Below, piece after piece: positions 27,179 through 36,124 of a DNA stretch of 48,033 nt. Location of the stretch: positions 1 to 48,033 of the forward strand of contig JBPCMT010000021.1 in the NCBI GenBank assembly GCA_051001995.1, read 5' to 3'. The stretch is from CAWEHQ01 sp051001995. GTDB taxonomy: Bacteria; Actinomycetota; Thermoleophilia; Solirubrobacterales; Thermoleophilaceae. A program made the translations under genes and the position numbers. Positions within the stretch are counted from its first letter, which is position 1; every line of letters starts with the position of its first letter. The notes beneath the pieces were generated by a model. The model saw only the letters and a list, made by a program, of their open reading frames with translations. It was not told where the DNA came from and made no database searches.

Positions 27179-28999
27179 TCAATCGACCGGCTCCACAGAG
27201 GAGTACGACAGGTCGGTCAAACCGTGGAACCTGTTGACCACGGCGTTGACGTTCGCCGAGCTGATGTTCGGCTGGTAGTCCCAGGCGTAAGGGACCGCCG
27301 GTGCCTGCTCGGTGACCATCCGGTCCACCTTCCCCCATGCCTTGGCGCGCGCGGCCGAGCCGTTGACCAGCTTGGCCTTCTCCATGGCCCTGTTGATCGC
27401 CGGCACGTCGAGCTGCGGCCAATTCGAGTTGTTCGACGGCTGGATGTTGTTGCCGTTGAAGGTCGGGTCGAGGATCGTCTGAGGGTCGTTGAAGTCCTTG
27501 GGCCAGCCGACATTGGGGCATACCGCCACCTCAACTCGCGGCACGTTGCAGAACCTTGTGTACATCACGTTCTCGTCGAACTGCCGGAAGGCGACCTCGA
27601 ACCCGAGCTGCTGGAACTGGTCGCGCGCCATCTTTGCGACCTTTTGATCCACTCCGGCGTTCTCACCGACCATCAGAATCTTGCCTTTGCCTCTGTACTC
27701 GCCGTTCTCGAAACCCGCCTTGCGCATGTACTCCGCCGCCAGCTCGGGGTCGCCGGACGGTGATTCGAGGAAGTCCAAGTCCGGCCCCTCGAGGCCGCCA
27801 GCCTCCTCGAAGCCGGGGATATCGGGCGGGATGAAATGGGTCGCGAGCGTCCCGGCCAGCTCGCCGCCGCGGGCCAGCCTCAGGGCCTCCCGATCGAAGG
27901 CCGCTACCACTGCCTTGCGCACGTTCGAGTCGTCGAACGGCGGGACCGATGTGTTTAACGCCACGTACCGGTTGCTGCCGCTCGGCGCGAGCTGCAGCTG
28001 GTCCGGAAACTCCGTGGCCACCTCCTTGAGCGTGGCGGGGGCCGGGACGATGTCGCCGTTGACCTGCGAGTCGCCCTCGACGATGCGCGCCGAGGACGTC
28101 GAAACGTCCCTACGGCCCCCGCGCACGAGAACCTCATTCAGGTACGCCGGGCGATAGTCCGTCGACGCGTCCCAGTTCGGGTTGCGAACCATGCGGATCT
28201 CCTTGCCCGGCCGGTACCCCACGAGGTCTCCGGACGCGTCGTTGGCGACCATGTAGGGGCCGGTGAAGACCACGTTCTGCCCGTAGGCCGACGGCGACTC
28301 GGCGTCGAACTTCTTGGCGTACTCCTCGGGCACCGGCGAGCTCAGCGGCAGTGACAGCGCCTGCACGACGGTCGCTGCGACCGGCTCCTCGAGCCTGAAG
28401 ACGATCGTCCTTTTGTCGGGCGTGGTGATGCCCCCGATGTCGGGCGCCACCCCCTCGTCCTTGGCAGCGTCCCTCTGCGCCTGCGCGAACCCCTCGAGCG
28501 CGCCAAAGTACGGCGCGATGTAGGCGTTCGCGACGCCCGGCATCAGGCCGCGTTCGATCGCGTACTCGACGTCGGCCGAGGTCACCTCGCGGTCGACCGG
28601 CGGACTGAAGCGCACGCCGTCGCGGATCTCGATCGTGATTCTTCGGTTGTCCTTGGAGATCTGCGGCTCGCCGGCGGCCAGATCGGGATTCGGGTGCCGG
28701 GCCTCCGTTGGTTCCCACGAGAACAGCGGCCTGTGCATCGGATAGAGGACCATGTAGCTGAACTGGAAGTAAGCGACGCCGGGGTCCAGGTCCACGTCGC
28801 CCGCAGCGATGACTTCCAGCGTCCCGCCCTCTGCGGCGTCGTCCGGAGCGGCAGTGACCGGAGCGAAGTCGCTCTGTGCGACCTCGGTCGAAGCCTCATT
28901 GTCGTCGCAGCTCGCCACCCCGGCGGCCAGAATCACGACGCTCACCAGCGCCAGCCTCCTAAGCGAGCTCTTAATCGGTCCGTCCTCCTTCCTAGACAC
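27179..28999 (-). CDS. Family 5 extracellular solute-binding lipoprotein (peptide/nickel type)
   Basis: Binding protein of an oligopeptide-type ABC importer, about 600 residues. Features: a lipoprotein signal ending LAAGVASC, GGTLEVIAAGDVDLDPG, the SBP_bac_5 core (GVRFSPPVDREVTSADVEYAIERGL, TGPYMV, VRNPNWD), VRKAVVAAFDREAL, and a C-terminal lobe ending DLSYSSVEP. No permease or ATPase gene is adjacent, so it works with distant components. The listed end uses the first usual codon (GTG at 28999), but AAGGAGG at 28984-28990 lies inside that extension and is ideally placed for an ATT at 28975, which would give the signal peptide directly after the start. Clustered tryptophan-poor but Asn-rich C-terminal half is normal for the family. 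Confidence 0.88.
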   Translation of the reverse strand: MSRKEDGPIKSSLRRLALVSVVILAAGVASCDDNEASTEVAQSDFAPVTAAPDDAAEGGTLEVIAAGDVDLDPGVAYFQFSYMVLYPMHRPLFSWEPTEARHPNPDLAAGEPQISKDNRRITIEIRDGVRFSPPVDREVTSADVEYAIERGLMPGVANAYIAPYFGALEGFAQAQRDAAKDEGVAPDIGGITTPDKRTIVFRLEEPVAATVVQALSLPLSSPVPEEYAKKFDAESPSAYGQNVVFTGPYMVANDASGDLVGYRPGKEIRMVRNPNWDASTDYRPAYLNEVLVRGGRRDVSTSSARIVEGDSQVNGDIVPAPATLKEVATEFPDQLQLAPSGSNRYVALNTSVPPFDDSNVRKAVVAAFDREALRLARGGELAGTLATHFIPPDIPGFEEAGGLEGPDLDFLESPSGDPELAAEYMRKAGFENGEYRGKGKILMVGENAGVDQKVAKMARDQFQQLGFEVAFRQFDENVMYTRFCNVPRVEVAVCPNVGWPKDFNDPQTILDPTFNGNNIQPSNNSNWPQLDVPAINRAMEKAKLVNGSAARAKAWGKVDRMVTEQAPAVPYAWDYQPNISSANVNAVVNRFHGLTDLSYSSVEPVD

Positions 29000-29202
29000 C
29001 CGCCTTCCATGTTCGCCGACGGGTAGAGCCCATCCTGCAAAGCATCCGACCGGGCAGATCACGAGACCAGCGCTCCTCGGCAGGATATGTACACCAGGAG
29101 CATCTGAGAGGTGGCATGCGCAATCCCGCAGCGAACCTGGGAGAGCCGAGCTGGGGAGGGTCGCTGCGGCTCGCCGCGACCTGCGCGTGGAATGATCAGT
29201 GC

Positions 29203-30666
29203 GTGCCCACTCCGAGCGCCCAGTTCTCGCTCACGCTGCGCGTCGAGCTGCCGCACAAGGGCGGCGCGCTCAGCCGCGTGACGTCCGCGATCTCGCGCGC
29301 CGGCGGCGTGATCAACGCCGTCGACGCGATCGAGGCAGACGGCGGCGGGTCGGTTCGCGAGATCACCGTGGACTGCACGGATGCCGAGCACCGCGGGCGC
29401 GTGATCTCGGCGGTCCAGGCGATCCGCCAGGCCAACCTCGTCGAGACCACCGACCGGACCTTCGAGCTGCACCGCGGCGGCAAGCTGCACACCGGCCTGA
29501 ACTCGCCGCTGCGGACGCGCGACGACCTCTCGATGGCGTACACGCCGGGCGTCGCGCGCGTGTGCGTCTCGATCGCCGAGAAGCGCGAGAAGGCGTTCAA
29601 GTACACGATCAAGAGCAACACCGTCGCCGTGGTCTCCGACGGCACCGCGGTGCTCGGGCTCGGCGACATCGGGCCCGAGGCGGCGATGCCGGTGATGGAG
29701 GGCAAGGCGATGCTGTTCAAGGAGTTCGCCGGCGTCGACGCGTTCCCGATCTGCCTCGACACGCGCGACCCCGGCGAGATCGTGGACACGGTCAAGCGGA
29801 TCGCCCCCGGCTTCGGCGGGATCAACCTCGAGGACATCTCCTCCCCGCGCTGCTTCGAGATCGAGGAACGGCTCGTCGAGGAGCTCGACATCCCGGTCTT
29901 CCACGACGACCAGCACGGAACCGCGATCGTCGTACTCGCGGCGCTGCTGAACGCCTGCCGTCTGACCGGCCGGCGCCTCGCGGACCTGAGCGTCGTGATG
30001 GCGGGGGCCGGCGCGGCGGGCGTGGCGGTCGTCAAGATCCTCATGAGCTCGGGCGTGACCGACGTCGTCACCTGCGACCGTCTCGGGGCGATCCATACCG
30101 GGCGCCCGGACTACGAGGCAGGCGCGATGAACGTCCCCAAGACCTGGCTCGCGGAGAACACGAACGGCGCGCGCCGCGACGGCGCGCCGGGAGAGCTCCT
30201 CGAGGGCGCCGACCTCCTCATCGGCCTCTCCGGCCCCGGAATCGTGGCGGCGGCCGACCTCGCGCGGATGAACCCCGACCCGTTCGTGTTCGCGATGGCG
30301 AACCCCAACCCCGAGGTGCGGCCCGAGGACGCCGAGCCCCATGTCCGGGTGATGGCCACCGGCCGCTCCGACTTCCCCAACCAGATCAACAACGTGCTCG
30401 CGTTCCCCGGGATCTTCCGCGGCGCCCTGGACGCCCGAGCCCGGAGGATCACCGAGGAGATGAAGCTGGCGGCGGCGAACGGCATCGCCAGCGTCGTCTC
30501 AGACGACGAGCTGTCCGAGGACTACATCGTCCCGAGCGTGTTCAACCGCGGCGTGAGCCAGGCGGTGGCGGCGGCCGTAGCAGAGGAAGCGGAGCGCCAG
30601 GGCGTCGCGCGCGACTCGCGGCACGTGACCGCCGAGCACCGCGTGCCGCCGGCACCGCAACGCTGA
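29203..30666 (+). CDS. NAD(P)-dependent malic enzyme with N-terminal ACT domain
   Basis: Oxidative decarboxylation of malate to pyruvate. About 487 residues. Residues 7-80 look like an ACT regulatory domain (AQFSLTLRVELPHKGGALSRV), so an amino acid may control activity. The malic domain shows AYTPGVARVC, Lys in IKSNTVAVVSDG, metal ligands in GINLEDISSPRCFEIEERL and HDDQHGTA; the NAD domain has VMAGAGAAGVAVVK and AMANPNPEV. GTG at 29203 is preferred because the ACT domain starts right after it; an ATG at 29116 with GAGAGG before it would add 29 unconserved residues. Divergent from the binding-protein gene. Confidence 0.9.
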   Translation: MPTPSAQFSLTLRVELPHKGGALSRVTSAISRAGGVINAVDAIEADGGGSVREITVDCTDAEHRGRVISAVQAIRQANLVETTDRTFELHRGGKLHTGLNSPLRTRDDLSMAYTPGVARVCVSIAEKREKAFKYTIKSNTVAVVSDGTAVLGLGDIGPEAAMPVMEGKAMLFKEFAGVDAFPICLDTRDPGEIVDTVKRIAPGFGGINLEDISSPRCFEIEERLVEELDIPVFHDDQHGTAIVVLAALLNACRLTGRRLADLSVVMAGAGAAGVAVVKILMSSGVTDVVTCDRLGAIHTGRPDYEAGAMNVPKTWLAENTNGARRDGAPGELLEGADLLIGLSGPGIVAAADLARMNPDPFVFAMANPNPEVRPEDAEPHVRVMATGRSDFPNQINNVLAFPGIFRGALDARARRITEEMKLAAANGIASVVSDDELSEDYIVPSVFNRGVSQAVAAAVAEEAERQGVARDSRHVTAEHRVPPAPQR

Positions 30667-30694
30667 TCCGACCCGACCCCGAGAGGACGAAATC

Positions 30695-31612
30695 GTGAAG
30701 GTCGCCGTGACGGGAGCCACGGGAACGATCGGGCGGGCCGCGGTGGCGCGCCTGCTCGACCGCGGCGACAGCGTGGTGGCGCTCTCGCGCGACGCCGCCC
30801 GGGCGCGCGAGCGGCTGGGCGAGGGCGTCGAGGCTGTCTCGTGGCCTGAGCCCACCGCCTCGCCGGCGCCGAGCGAGGCGCTGGCGGGCTGCGACGCTGT
30901 GCTGCACCTCCTCGGCGAACCAATCGACCAGCGCTGGAGCGACGACGCCAAGCGGCGCATCCGCGACTCGCGCGTGCTCGGCACGCGCAACCTCGTCGCG
31001 GGCGTCGGGGCCGCCGAGCCGCGCCCGCACGCGCTCGTGTCGCAGTCGGGGAGCAGCTTCTACGGCGCGCGCGGTGCCGAGCCGGTGGACGAGTCCGAGC
31101 CGCCGCGGTCCGGCGACTTCCTTGCGGACGTCACCGTCGAGTGGGAGCACGAGGCCCGCCGGGGCGAGGATCTCAGCCTGCGGGTGGCGATCGCCCGGAC
31201 CGGCGTGGTGCTCTCGGAGAGCGGCGCGCTCGGCAGGATGCTGCCGTTCTTCAAGCTGGGCGTCGGGGGGCCCGTGGCCGGCGGGCGCCAGTACGTGCCC
31301 TGGATTCATCTCGACGACGAGGTCGGCGCGCTCCTCGCGCTGCTCGACGCCGACGACGCGACCGGCCCCTACAACGCGGCCGCCCCCGCGCCGGCCACGA
31401 ACCGTGAGCTGTCGCGGGCGCTCGGGCGCGCGCTGCGCCGCCCCGCGTTCGCGCCGGTGCCCGCGTTCGCGATCCGCGCCCTCTACGGCGAGATGGCGCA
31501 GGTCGTGACCACCGGCGTGAGGATGGTCCCGCGCGGGCTCGAGGCGCTCGGCTACGAGTGGCGCTGGCCGGAGCTCGAGCCGGCTCTGCGCGACGCGACC
31601 GGCCGCGGATGA
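30695..31612 (+). CDS. TIGR01777 family epimerase-like protein
   Basis: Short-chain dehydrogenase-like protein of 305 residues in the TIGR01777 (YfcH/SulA-like) family, function unknown. The NAD(P)-binding start is VTGATGTIGRAAVARLL, followed by LHLLGEPI, SQSGSSFYGARG, the AIARTGVVLSESGALGRMLPFFKLGVGGPVAGGRQYVPWIHLDDEV family core, and a C-terminal DUF1731 segment (GRALRRPAFAPVPAFAIRAL). GTG start at 30695 with GAGAGGA 7 bases upstream. It overlaps the methyltransferase gene by 4 bases. Confidence 0.9.
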   Translation: MKVAVTGATGTIGRAAVARLLDRGDSVVALSRDAARARERLGEGVEAVSWPEPTASPAPSEALAGCDAVLHLLGEPIDQRWSDDAKRRIRDSRVLGTRNLVAGVGAAEPRPHALVSQSGSSFYGARGAEPVDESEPPRSGDFLADVTVEWEHEARRGEDLSLRVAIARTGVVLSESGALGRMLPFFKLGVGGPVAGGRQYVPWIHLDDEVGALLALLDADDATGPYNAAAPAPATNRELSRALGRALRRPAFAPVPAFAIRALYGEMAQVVTTGVRMVPRGLEALGYEWRWPELEPALRDATGRG

Positions 31613-32253
31613 GCGAGCCGAGCGACCCGGCTGCCTCTCCGGTCGGGACGGCCGCCGCCCCGAGGGGAAACGCCTACGACAAGTACGGCTCGCGCAACCC
31701 GATCGCGCGCCGGCTCGTGGCGGGCTTTCGCTTTGCGCTCTCGGAGCTCGTGGAGGTGGCCGCCCCGGCCTCGCTGATCGACGTCGGATGCGGGGAGGGG
31801 ACGATCACCGCCCAGGTCGCGGATCGCGTGCCCGGTCCCGTGCTCGGCGTCGATCTGCCCGACCCAGCGCTTGCGATCGCGTGGGAGCGCAACGCCCGAC
31901 CGAACCTCGACTACGGGGTCGCCGACGCAGCCACGCTCCCGGCGGCAGACGGCGAGTTCGACGCGGCGTCGGCCATCGAGGTCCTGGAGCACCTGCCGGA
32001 GCCGGATGCCGCCCTGGCCGAGATGCGCCGCACGGCGCTCCGGTGGCTGATCGTCTCGGTGCCGCGCGAGCCGCTCTGGCGCGCGGCTAACGTCGTGCGC
32101 GGCGCCTACCTGGGCTCGCTGGGCAACACCCCCGGGCACGTGAGCCACTGGTCGCGGCGCGGGTTCGTCTCGCTCCTGCGCCGGCACGGCTCGATCGAGG
32201 CGATCCGCTCGCCCTTCCCGTGGACGCTCCTGCTCGTCGGCCTCAACCGCTGA
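31609..32253 (+). CDS. Class I SAM-dependent methyltransferase
   Basis: A 214-residue methyltransferase. SAM-binding motif I is SLIDVGCGEGTITAQVA near residue 57, with an acidic loop GVDLPDPALAI, and motif III-IV DAASAIEVLEHLPEPDAALAEM. The N-terminal NAYDKYGSRNPIARRLVAGF is typical of methyltransferase_11/23-type proteins acting on small molecules or lipids. The C-terminal NTPGHVSHWSRRGFVSLLRR is common in the same group. The target is unknown. ATG at 31609 overlaps the previous stop (ATGA). Confidence 0.85.
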   Translation: MSEPSDPAASPVGTAAAPRGNAYDKYGSRNPIARRLVAGFRFALSELVEVAAPASLIDVGCGEGTITAQVADRVPGPVLGVDLPDPALAIAWERNARPNLDYGVADAATLPAADGEFDAASAIEVLEHLPEPDAALAEMRRTALRWLIVSVPREPLWRAANVVRGAYLGSLGNTPGHVSHWSRRGFVSLLRRHGSIEAIRSPFPWTLLLVGLNR

Positions 32254-32379
32254 AGTGGGGCTGCTAGCGTTGCGTTTGTCGGGTGCCGTCTGTGGCATCC
32301 GAGAGGTTCCGTCTCTCTGTGCGCCGTGAGCGCGATCGGGGGTCACCGAATCTCCCCGTCGCTCACCAAGGAGTCGCAC
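32254..32379 (+). promoter_or_regulatory. Structured 5' leader of the DEAD-box helicase gene
   Basis: The 126 bases before the helicase ATG are less GC-rich at their start (GCTAGCGTTGCGTTTGTC) and then fold into successive hairpins by eye: GGGTGCC with GGCATCC (with one G-U), GAGAG with CTCTC, and GGGG with CCCC just before the AAGGAG ribosome-binding site. DEAD-box helicase genes are often cold-regulated through structured leaders, so this could be a cis-acting element plus promoter. Confidence 0.4.
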
Positions 32380-33495
32380 ATGTCAACGCAGTCGTTCGCC
32401 GATCTCGGCGTGTCCCGTCCCGTCGTGGACGCGCTCGCCGAGCGCGGCATGTCCACCCCCTTCGCGGTCCAGCGCCTCGTCATCGCCGACGTGCTCGCCG
32501 GACGCGACGTTCTCGCCCAGTCGCCCACTGGATCCGGCAAGACGCTGGCGTTCGGTGCGCCGCTGATGGACATCCTCGAGCCCGGAGCGCGCCGTCCGGC
32601 GGCGCTCGTGCTCGCTCCCACCCGGGAGCTCGCCTGTCAGATCGTCGACGCGCTACGCGCCGTCGCCCAGGCTCGTGCCCTCTCGGTCGCCGTGGTACAC
32701 GGCGGCGTGGGCCTCCAGCGCCAGGCGCGGCTCGCCGCGAAGGCGCACGTGGTGGTCGCGACGCCCGGCCGCCTGGAGGACCTCCTCCAGCGCGGCGACC
32801 TGACCCTCCGGCACATCCGCGTGCTCGTCCTCGACGAGGCCGACCGGATGCTCGACATGGGCTTCAAGCCGGCGGTCGATCGGATCGTGGCCGCGACTCC
32901 TCGCGACCGCCAGACGCTCTTCTTCTCCGCCACGCTCGAGGGCCAGGCCGGCCATCAGGCACGGTCCTACACGCGCGATGCCCGCCGGCACGTGCACCGA
33001 CCGTCGCCCGAGCGCCGCGGCGACGTGGAGCACCGCTTCGTGCACCTCACGCACGCGACGAAGCTCGACGCCCTCGTCCGCGAGCTGCGCGACGAGCGCC
33101 ACGGCCGGACGCTCGTCTTCGTGCGCACCAAGCGTGGCGCCGACCGGCTCGTCAAGCGCCTCAAGGCGCAGGACGTAACGGCGGTCGCGATGCACGGCAA
33201 CAAGTCACAGTCGCAGCGCGAGAAGGCGCTCGCCCGCTTCGAGGCGGGTCACGTCAACACGCTGGTGGCGACCGATGTCGCGTCCCGCGGCATCGACGTC
33301 GCCGACATCACGCACGTCATCAACTACGACGCCCCCGAGGATCGCGACGGCTACGTGCACCGGGTCGGACGTACCGCCCGTGCGGGGAACACCGGCGCCG
33401 GCACCAGCTTCGTCCTGGCCGAGCAGTCCCGCGATATGCGCCGGATCGCGGTCGACCTCGGCCTCGAGCGGGAGTTCGAGCTGCTGCGCCGGTAG
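32380..33495 (+). CDS. DEAD-box ATP-dependent RNA helicase
   Basis: Unwinds structured RNA in ribosome assembly or mRNA turnover. The 371-residue protein is a near-minimal two-domain core: Q-motif (F6 and FAVQRL around 28-33), motif I SPTGSGKT (48-55), PTRELA, TPGR, motif II DEAD, motif III SAT, then VATDVASRGIDV and HRVGRTARAG. It lacks the long basic C-terminal tail of DeaD/CsdA or RhlE-type proteins. The linker between domains is short and basic (HQARSYTRDARRHVHR). The ATG at 32380 has AAGGAG 7 bases upstream. It converges on the amino-acid transporter ATPase gene with a 17-base gap. Confidence 0.95.
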   Translation: MSTQSFADLGVSRPVVDALAERGMSTPFAVQRLVIADVLAGRDVLAQSPTGSGKTLAFGAPLMDILEPGARRPAALVLAPTRELACQIVDALRAVAQARALSVAVVHGGVGLQRQARLAAKAHVVVATPGRLEDLLQRGDLTLRHIRVLVLDEADRMLDMGFKPAVDRIVAATPRDRQTLFFSATLEGQAGHQARSYTRDARRHVHRPSPERRGDVEHRFVHLTHATKLDALVRELRDERHGRTLVFVRTKRGADRLVKRLKAQDVTAVAMHGNKSQSQREKALARFEAGHVNTLVATDVASRGIDVADITHVINYDAPEDRDGYVHRVGRTARAGNTGAGTSFVLAEQSRDMRRIAVDLGLEREFELLRR

Positions 33496-33512
33496 GGCGC
33501 CGGGACGACGCC

Positions 33513-34292
33513 TCAGCGCTCGAGCACCAGCCCCAAAAAGCGCCTGGTGCGCTCTTCGCGGCAGTGCTCGAGGACCTCCGCGGGCGGCCCCTCCTCCACG
33601 ACGACGCCCTCGTCCATGAACATGACGTGGTCGGCGACCTCGCGCGCGAACCCCATCTCGTGCGTGACCACCACCATCGTCATGCCCTCTTCGGCCAGCT
33701 CGCGCATCGCGTCGAGCACCTCTTTGATCAGCTCCGGGTCGAGCGCGCTCGTTACCTCGTCGAACAGCATCACGTGCGGGTCCATCGCGAGCGCCCGCGC
33801 GATCGCCACGCGCTGCTGCTGTCCGCCGGAGAGGCGCTCGGGGTACTCGTCCACCTTGTCGGCGAGCCCGACGCGCTCGAGCAGGCCATGACTCTTCTTG
33901 CGCGCCTCATCCCCTTCGCGGCCGAGCACCCGCTGCTGGGCGAGCGACACGTTCTCGATCGCCGACTTGTTGGGGAACAGGTTGAACTGCTGAAAGACCA
34001 TCCCGATCCGACGGCGGACGATGTCCAGCTCGCGGGGCGCGGACCCGGTGATCTCCTCGCCCTCGAGGAAGATCCGCCCCTCGTCGGGCGGCTCGAGGAG
34101 GTTGATGCAGCGCAGCAGCGTGCTCTTCCCCGAGCCGCTCGGACCGAGTACGCACACCACTTTGCCGCGGTGGACCTCGAGATCGACCCCACGCAGCACG
34201 TGGACGTCGCCGAAGCGCTTGTGCAGGCTCTCGAGCTTCAACATCACCTCGTTACTCGGCTCCGCGGGCGCCTGACTGGTCGCGTCAGCCAT
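33513..34292 (-). CDS. Polar amino acid ABC transporter ATP-binding protein
   Basis: Cytosolic ATPase of a GlnQ/HisP-type importer, about 260 residues. Walker A LGPSGSGKSTLLRC near residue 50, Q-loop FQQFNLF, signature LSGGQQQRVAIARALA, Walker B VMLFDEVTSALDPE and THEMGFAREV switch His. The ATG at 34292 lies 13 bases after the permease stop; an upstream TTG at 34304 is possible. Forms a cluster with the permease and binding-protein genes upstream on the same strand. Confidence 0.95.
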   Translation of the reverse strand: MADATSQAPAEPSNEVMLKLESLHKRFGDVHVLRGVDLEVHRGKVVCVLGPSGSGKSTLLRCINLLEPPDEGRIFLEGEEITGSAPRELDIVRRRIGMVFQQFNLFPNKSAIENVSLAQQRVLGREGDEARKKSHGLLERVGLADKVDEYPERLSGGQQQRVAIARALAMDPHVMLFDEVTSALDPELIKEVLDAMRELAEEGMTMVVVTHEMGFAREVADHVMFMDEGVVVEEGPPAEVLEHCREERTRRFLGLVLER

Positions 34293-34305
34293 CTCGTCGG
34301 TCAAT

Positions 34306-35085
34306 CTACCCGGCCGCCGGCGCGGGGCCGCCCGCAGTCGGGGCCGCCGGGCCGCCGCGCTCGACGCGTCCCTGCTGACGCGCGATCAGGCGGTCGACGA
34401 TCCGTGCCAGCGGGATCGTCACTATCAGGAAGAAGAGCGCACCTAGCACCAGGGCAGAGCCGTTGAAGAACTCGCTCTGCACGTCTCTCCCGGCCTGCAC
34501 CACCTCGATCGCCCCCAGGACGCTGACCAGCGACGTGTCCTTCATCAGCGCGATGAAGTCGTTCAGCAGCGGAGGGATCACCTTGCGGACGGCCTGCGGC
34601 ACCACGACGAAGCGCATCGCCTTGCCGTGGCCCATGCCGAGCGAGCGCGCCGCCTCCATCTGCCCACCCGGCACCGCCTCGATGCCTGCGCGGTAGACCT
34701 CGGCCATGTAGGCGCCGTAGGTGAGCGTCAGCGCGAGCACCCCGTACCAGAACGGCGAGGTCTGGCCGAAGAAGGTCGGGAGCCCGATCTCCCGCGGTAT
34801 CACGTCCTGCGCCTGGAACGCGCTCAGGGCACCCGAGACCAGGAACAGCACGAGCAGCAGCGGGATGCCGCGAAAGGCGTCGATGTACGCGATCGCAAGC
34901 CCGCGCACCGGTGCCAGCGGCTTGCCCGGAAGCTGGCGCAGCACGGCGAGGACCAGGCCCCAAACGAGAGCGAGGACGCCCGAGATCACCGACAGCTTCA
35001 CTGTGATCCAGAAGCCGTCGAGGACGCGATCGAACTCGTCGGCCATCAGGCTCAGGTCGAAGTAGTACTCAAGGATGAAGTCCAT
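34306..35085 (-). CDS. Polar amino acid ABC transporter permease
   Basis: Inner-membrane subunit of the HisM/GlnP group, 259 residues, with about five membrane helices. The N-terminal LDGFWITVKLSVISGVLALVWG and the EAA loop YMAEVYRAGIEAVPGGQMEAARSLGMGHGKAMRFVVVPQAVR are diagnostic of the polar amino acid branch. ATG at 35085 has GAGGAG about 4 bases upstream. The last 30 residues are a Pro/Gly/Ala tail. A hairpin lies between this gene and the binding-protein gene upstream. Confidence 0.95.
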   Translation of the reverse strand: MDFILEYYFDLSLMADEFDRVLDGFWITVKLSVISGVLALVWGLVLAVLRQLPGKPLAPVRGLAIAYIDAFRGIPLLLVLFLVSGALSAFQAQDVIPREIGLPTFFGQTSPFWYGVLALTLTYGAYMAEVYRAGIEAVPGGQMEAARSLGMGHGKAMRFVVVPQAVRKVIPPLLNDFIALMKDTSLVSVLGAIEVVQAGRDVQSEFFNGSALVLGALFFLIVTIPLARIVDRLIARQQGRVERGGPAAPTAGGPAPAAG

Positions 35086-35175
35086 CGCTCTCCTCGCTCG
35101 CCGTTGTCCGAAGCGGTCCGGCGCCCACGCGCCGCCGCGGCCGAGAAGCTAGTCGCTCGCGGGCCCAGAACGCGA

Positions 35176-35199
35176 AAGGGGCGCCCTCGGGCGCCCCTT
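35176..35199 (-). terminator. Intercistronic GC-rich hairpin (attenuating terminator)
   Basis: AAGGGGCGCC (from 35176) and GGCGCCCCTT (to 35199) form an 11-bp stem with a tiny loop (CTCG), between the binding-protein stop (35226) and the permease start (35085). On the minus strand it is followed by TTCGCGTTCT. It probably lets the binding protein be made in excess over the membrane subunits. Confidence 0.7.
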
Positions 35200-35225
35200 C
35201 GCAGCGGTCAGCTTCCGACTCGTCG

Positions 35226-36071
35226 CTAGCTCGGTTCGTTCTTCCCCTCCAGCACCGAGCTCGGCGCCTTGGTCTCGAAGTACTTGTCGTAGAGCTCCTG
35301 GATCGTGCCGTCGTCCTTGAGCTCGGTGAGCGCCCCGTTCACGGCCTCGCGGAGAGGATCGCTGTCCGGCGCGATCGCGAAGCCGTAGAGCTCGTCCGTC
35401 TGGATCTCCTCGACGATCTCCACTCCCCCCTGCTGTTCGACGGCGTCCAGCGCGACCGGCTGGTCGATGATCACCGCGTCGACCTGGCCGGTCGTGAGGG
35501 CGGCGGTCGCGTCAGGCCCCTCGGGGAAGCCGCGCACCTCGGCGGCTTCGGTCTCGTCGTTGGCGAACGTCTCGCCGGTGGTCCCGTCCTGCGCGCCGAC
35601 GATCGTATCGGCGAGGTCGTCCACGGATGCGATGTCTGAGCCCTCCGGGACCACAAGCGCCTGCTGAGCCTCGTAGTAGGGGTCGGAGAAGTCCACCGTC
35701 TGCTCACGGCCCGGGGTAATCGTCGATGCCGCGGCCGCAAGGTCGAACTGGCCCTGGGCCGTATCGCGGAAGATCGTGTCGAAGGTCGTGTCCTGGTAGG
35801 TGACCTCGAGCCCGAGGTTCTCCGCGACCGCGTCGACGACCTCGATGTCGTAGCCGGAGATGTCGGGTGGTTGGCCGATCTCGAACGGCGGGAAGGGCGT
35901 GTCGGTGCCGACTGTCAGCGTGCCCTCCTCGATCGTCCCGAGGTCCTCGCCTCCGCTCGTCCCCCCGCTGGTCGTTTCGTCGTCGTCGCCGCCGCAGCCC
36001 GCGACGGCGAGCGCGAGCACCAGCGCGGCCGCGATCAGCGCCGTCAGTGAAACTCGGTGTCGATTCATCAC
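35226..36071 (-). CDS. Polar amino acid ABC transporter substrate-binding lipoprotein
   Basis: Periplasmic/extracellular family 3 binding protein, 281 residues. Signal peptide with lipobox LAVAGC near residue 26, a Gly/Ser/Thr/Asp linker, then GTLTVGTDTPFPPFE, SGYDIEVVDAVAENLGLEV, FDLAAAASTITPGREQTVDFSDPYY (ligand-binding Arg region), VGAQDGTTGE, and VDAVIIDQPVA. The GTG at 36071 is chosen because AAGGAGG (36081-36087) lies 9 bases upstream; an ATG one codon later is possible. Which amino acid it binds is not evident. Divergent from livH across 53 bases. Confidence 0.95.
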   Translation of the reverse strand: MMNRHRVSLTALIAAALVLALAVAGCGGDDDETTSGGTSGGEDLGTIEEGTLTVGTDTPFPPFEIGQPPDISGYDIEVVDAVAENLGLEVTYQDTTFDTIFRDTAQGQFDLAAAASTITPGREQTVDFSDPYYEAQQALVVPEGSDIASVDDLADTIVGAQDGTTGETFANDETEAAEVRGFPEGPDATAALTTGQVDAVIIDQPVALDAVEQQGGVEIVEEIQTDELYGFAIAPDSDPLREAVNGALTELKDDGTIQELYDKYFETKAPSSVLEGKNEPS

Positions 36072-36124
36072 AGTGAATTCCCTCCTTAGTTGCGCGCGGG
36101 CGACATTACACCGGATTCGCGGAC

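Noticed and set aside
33496..33512. Gap between helicase and ATPase genes as a terminator
   Set aside because: Only a 4-bp GGCG/CGCC pairing is visible, too weak to call.
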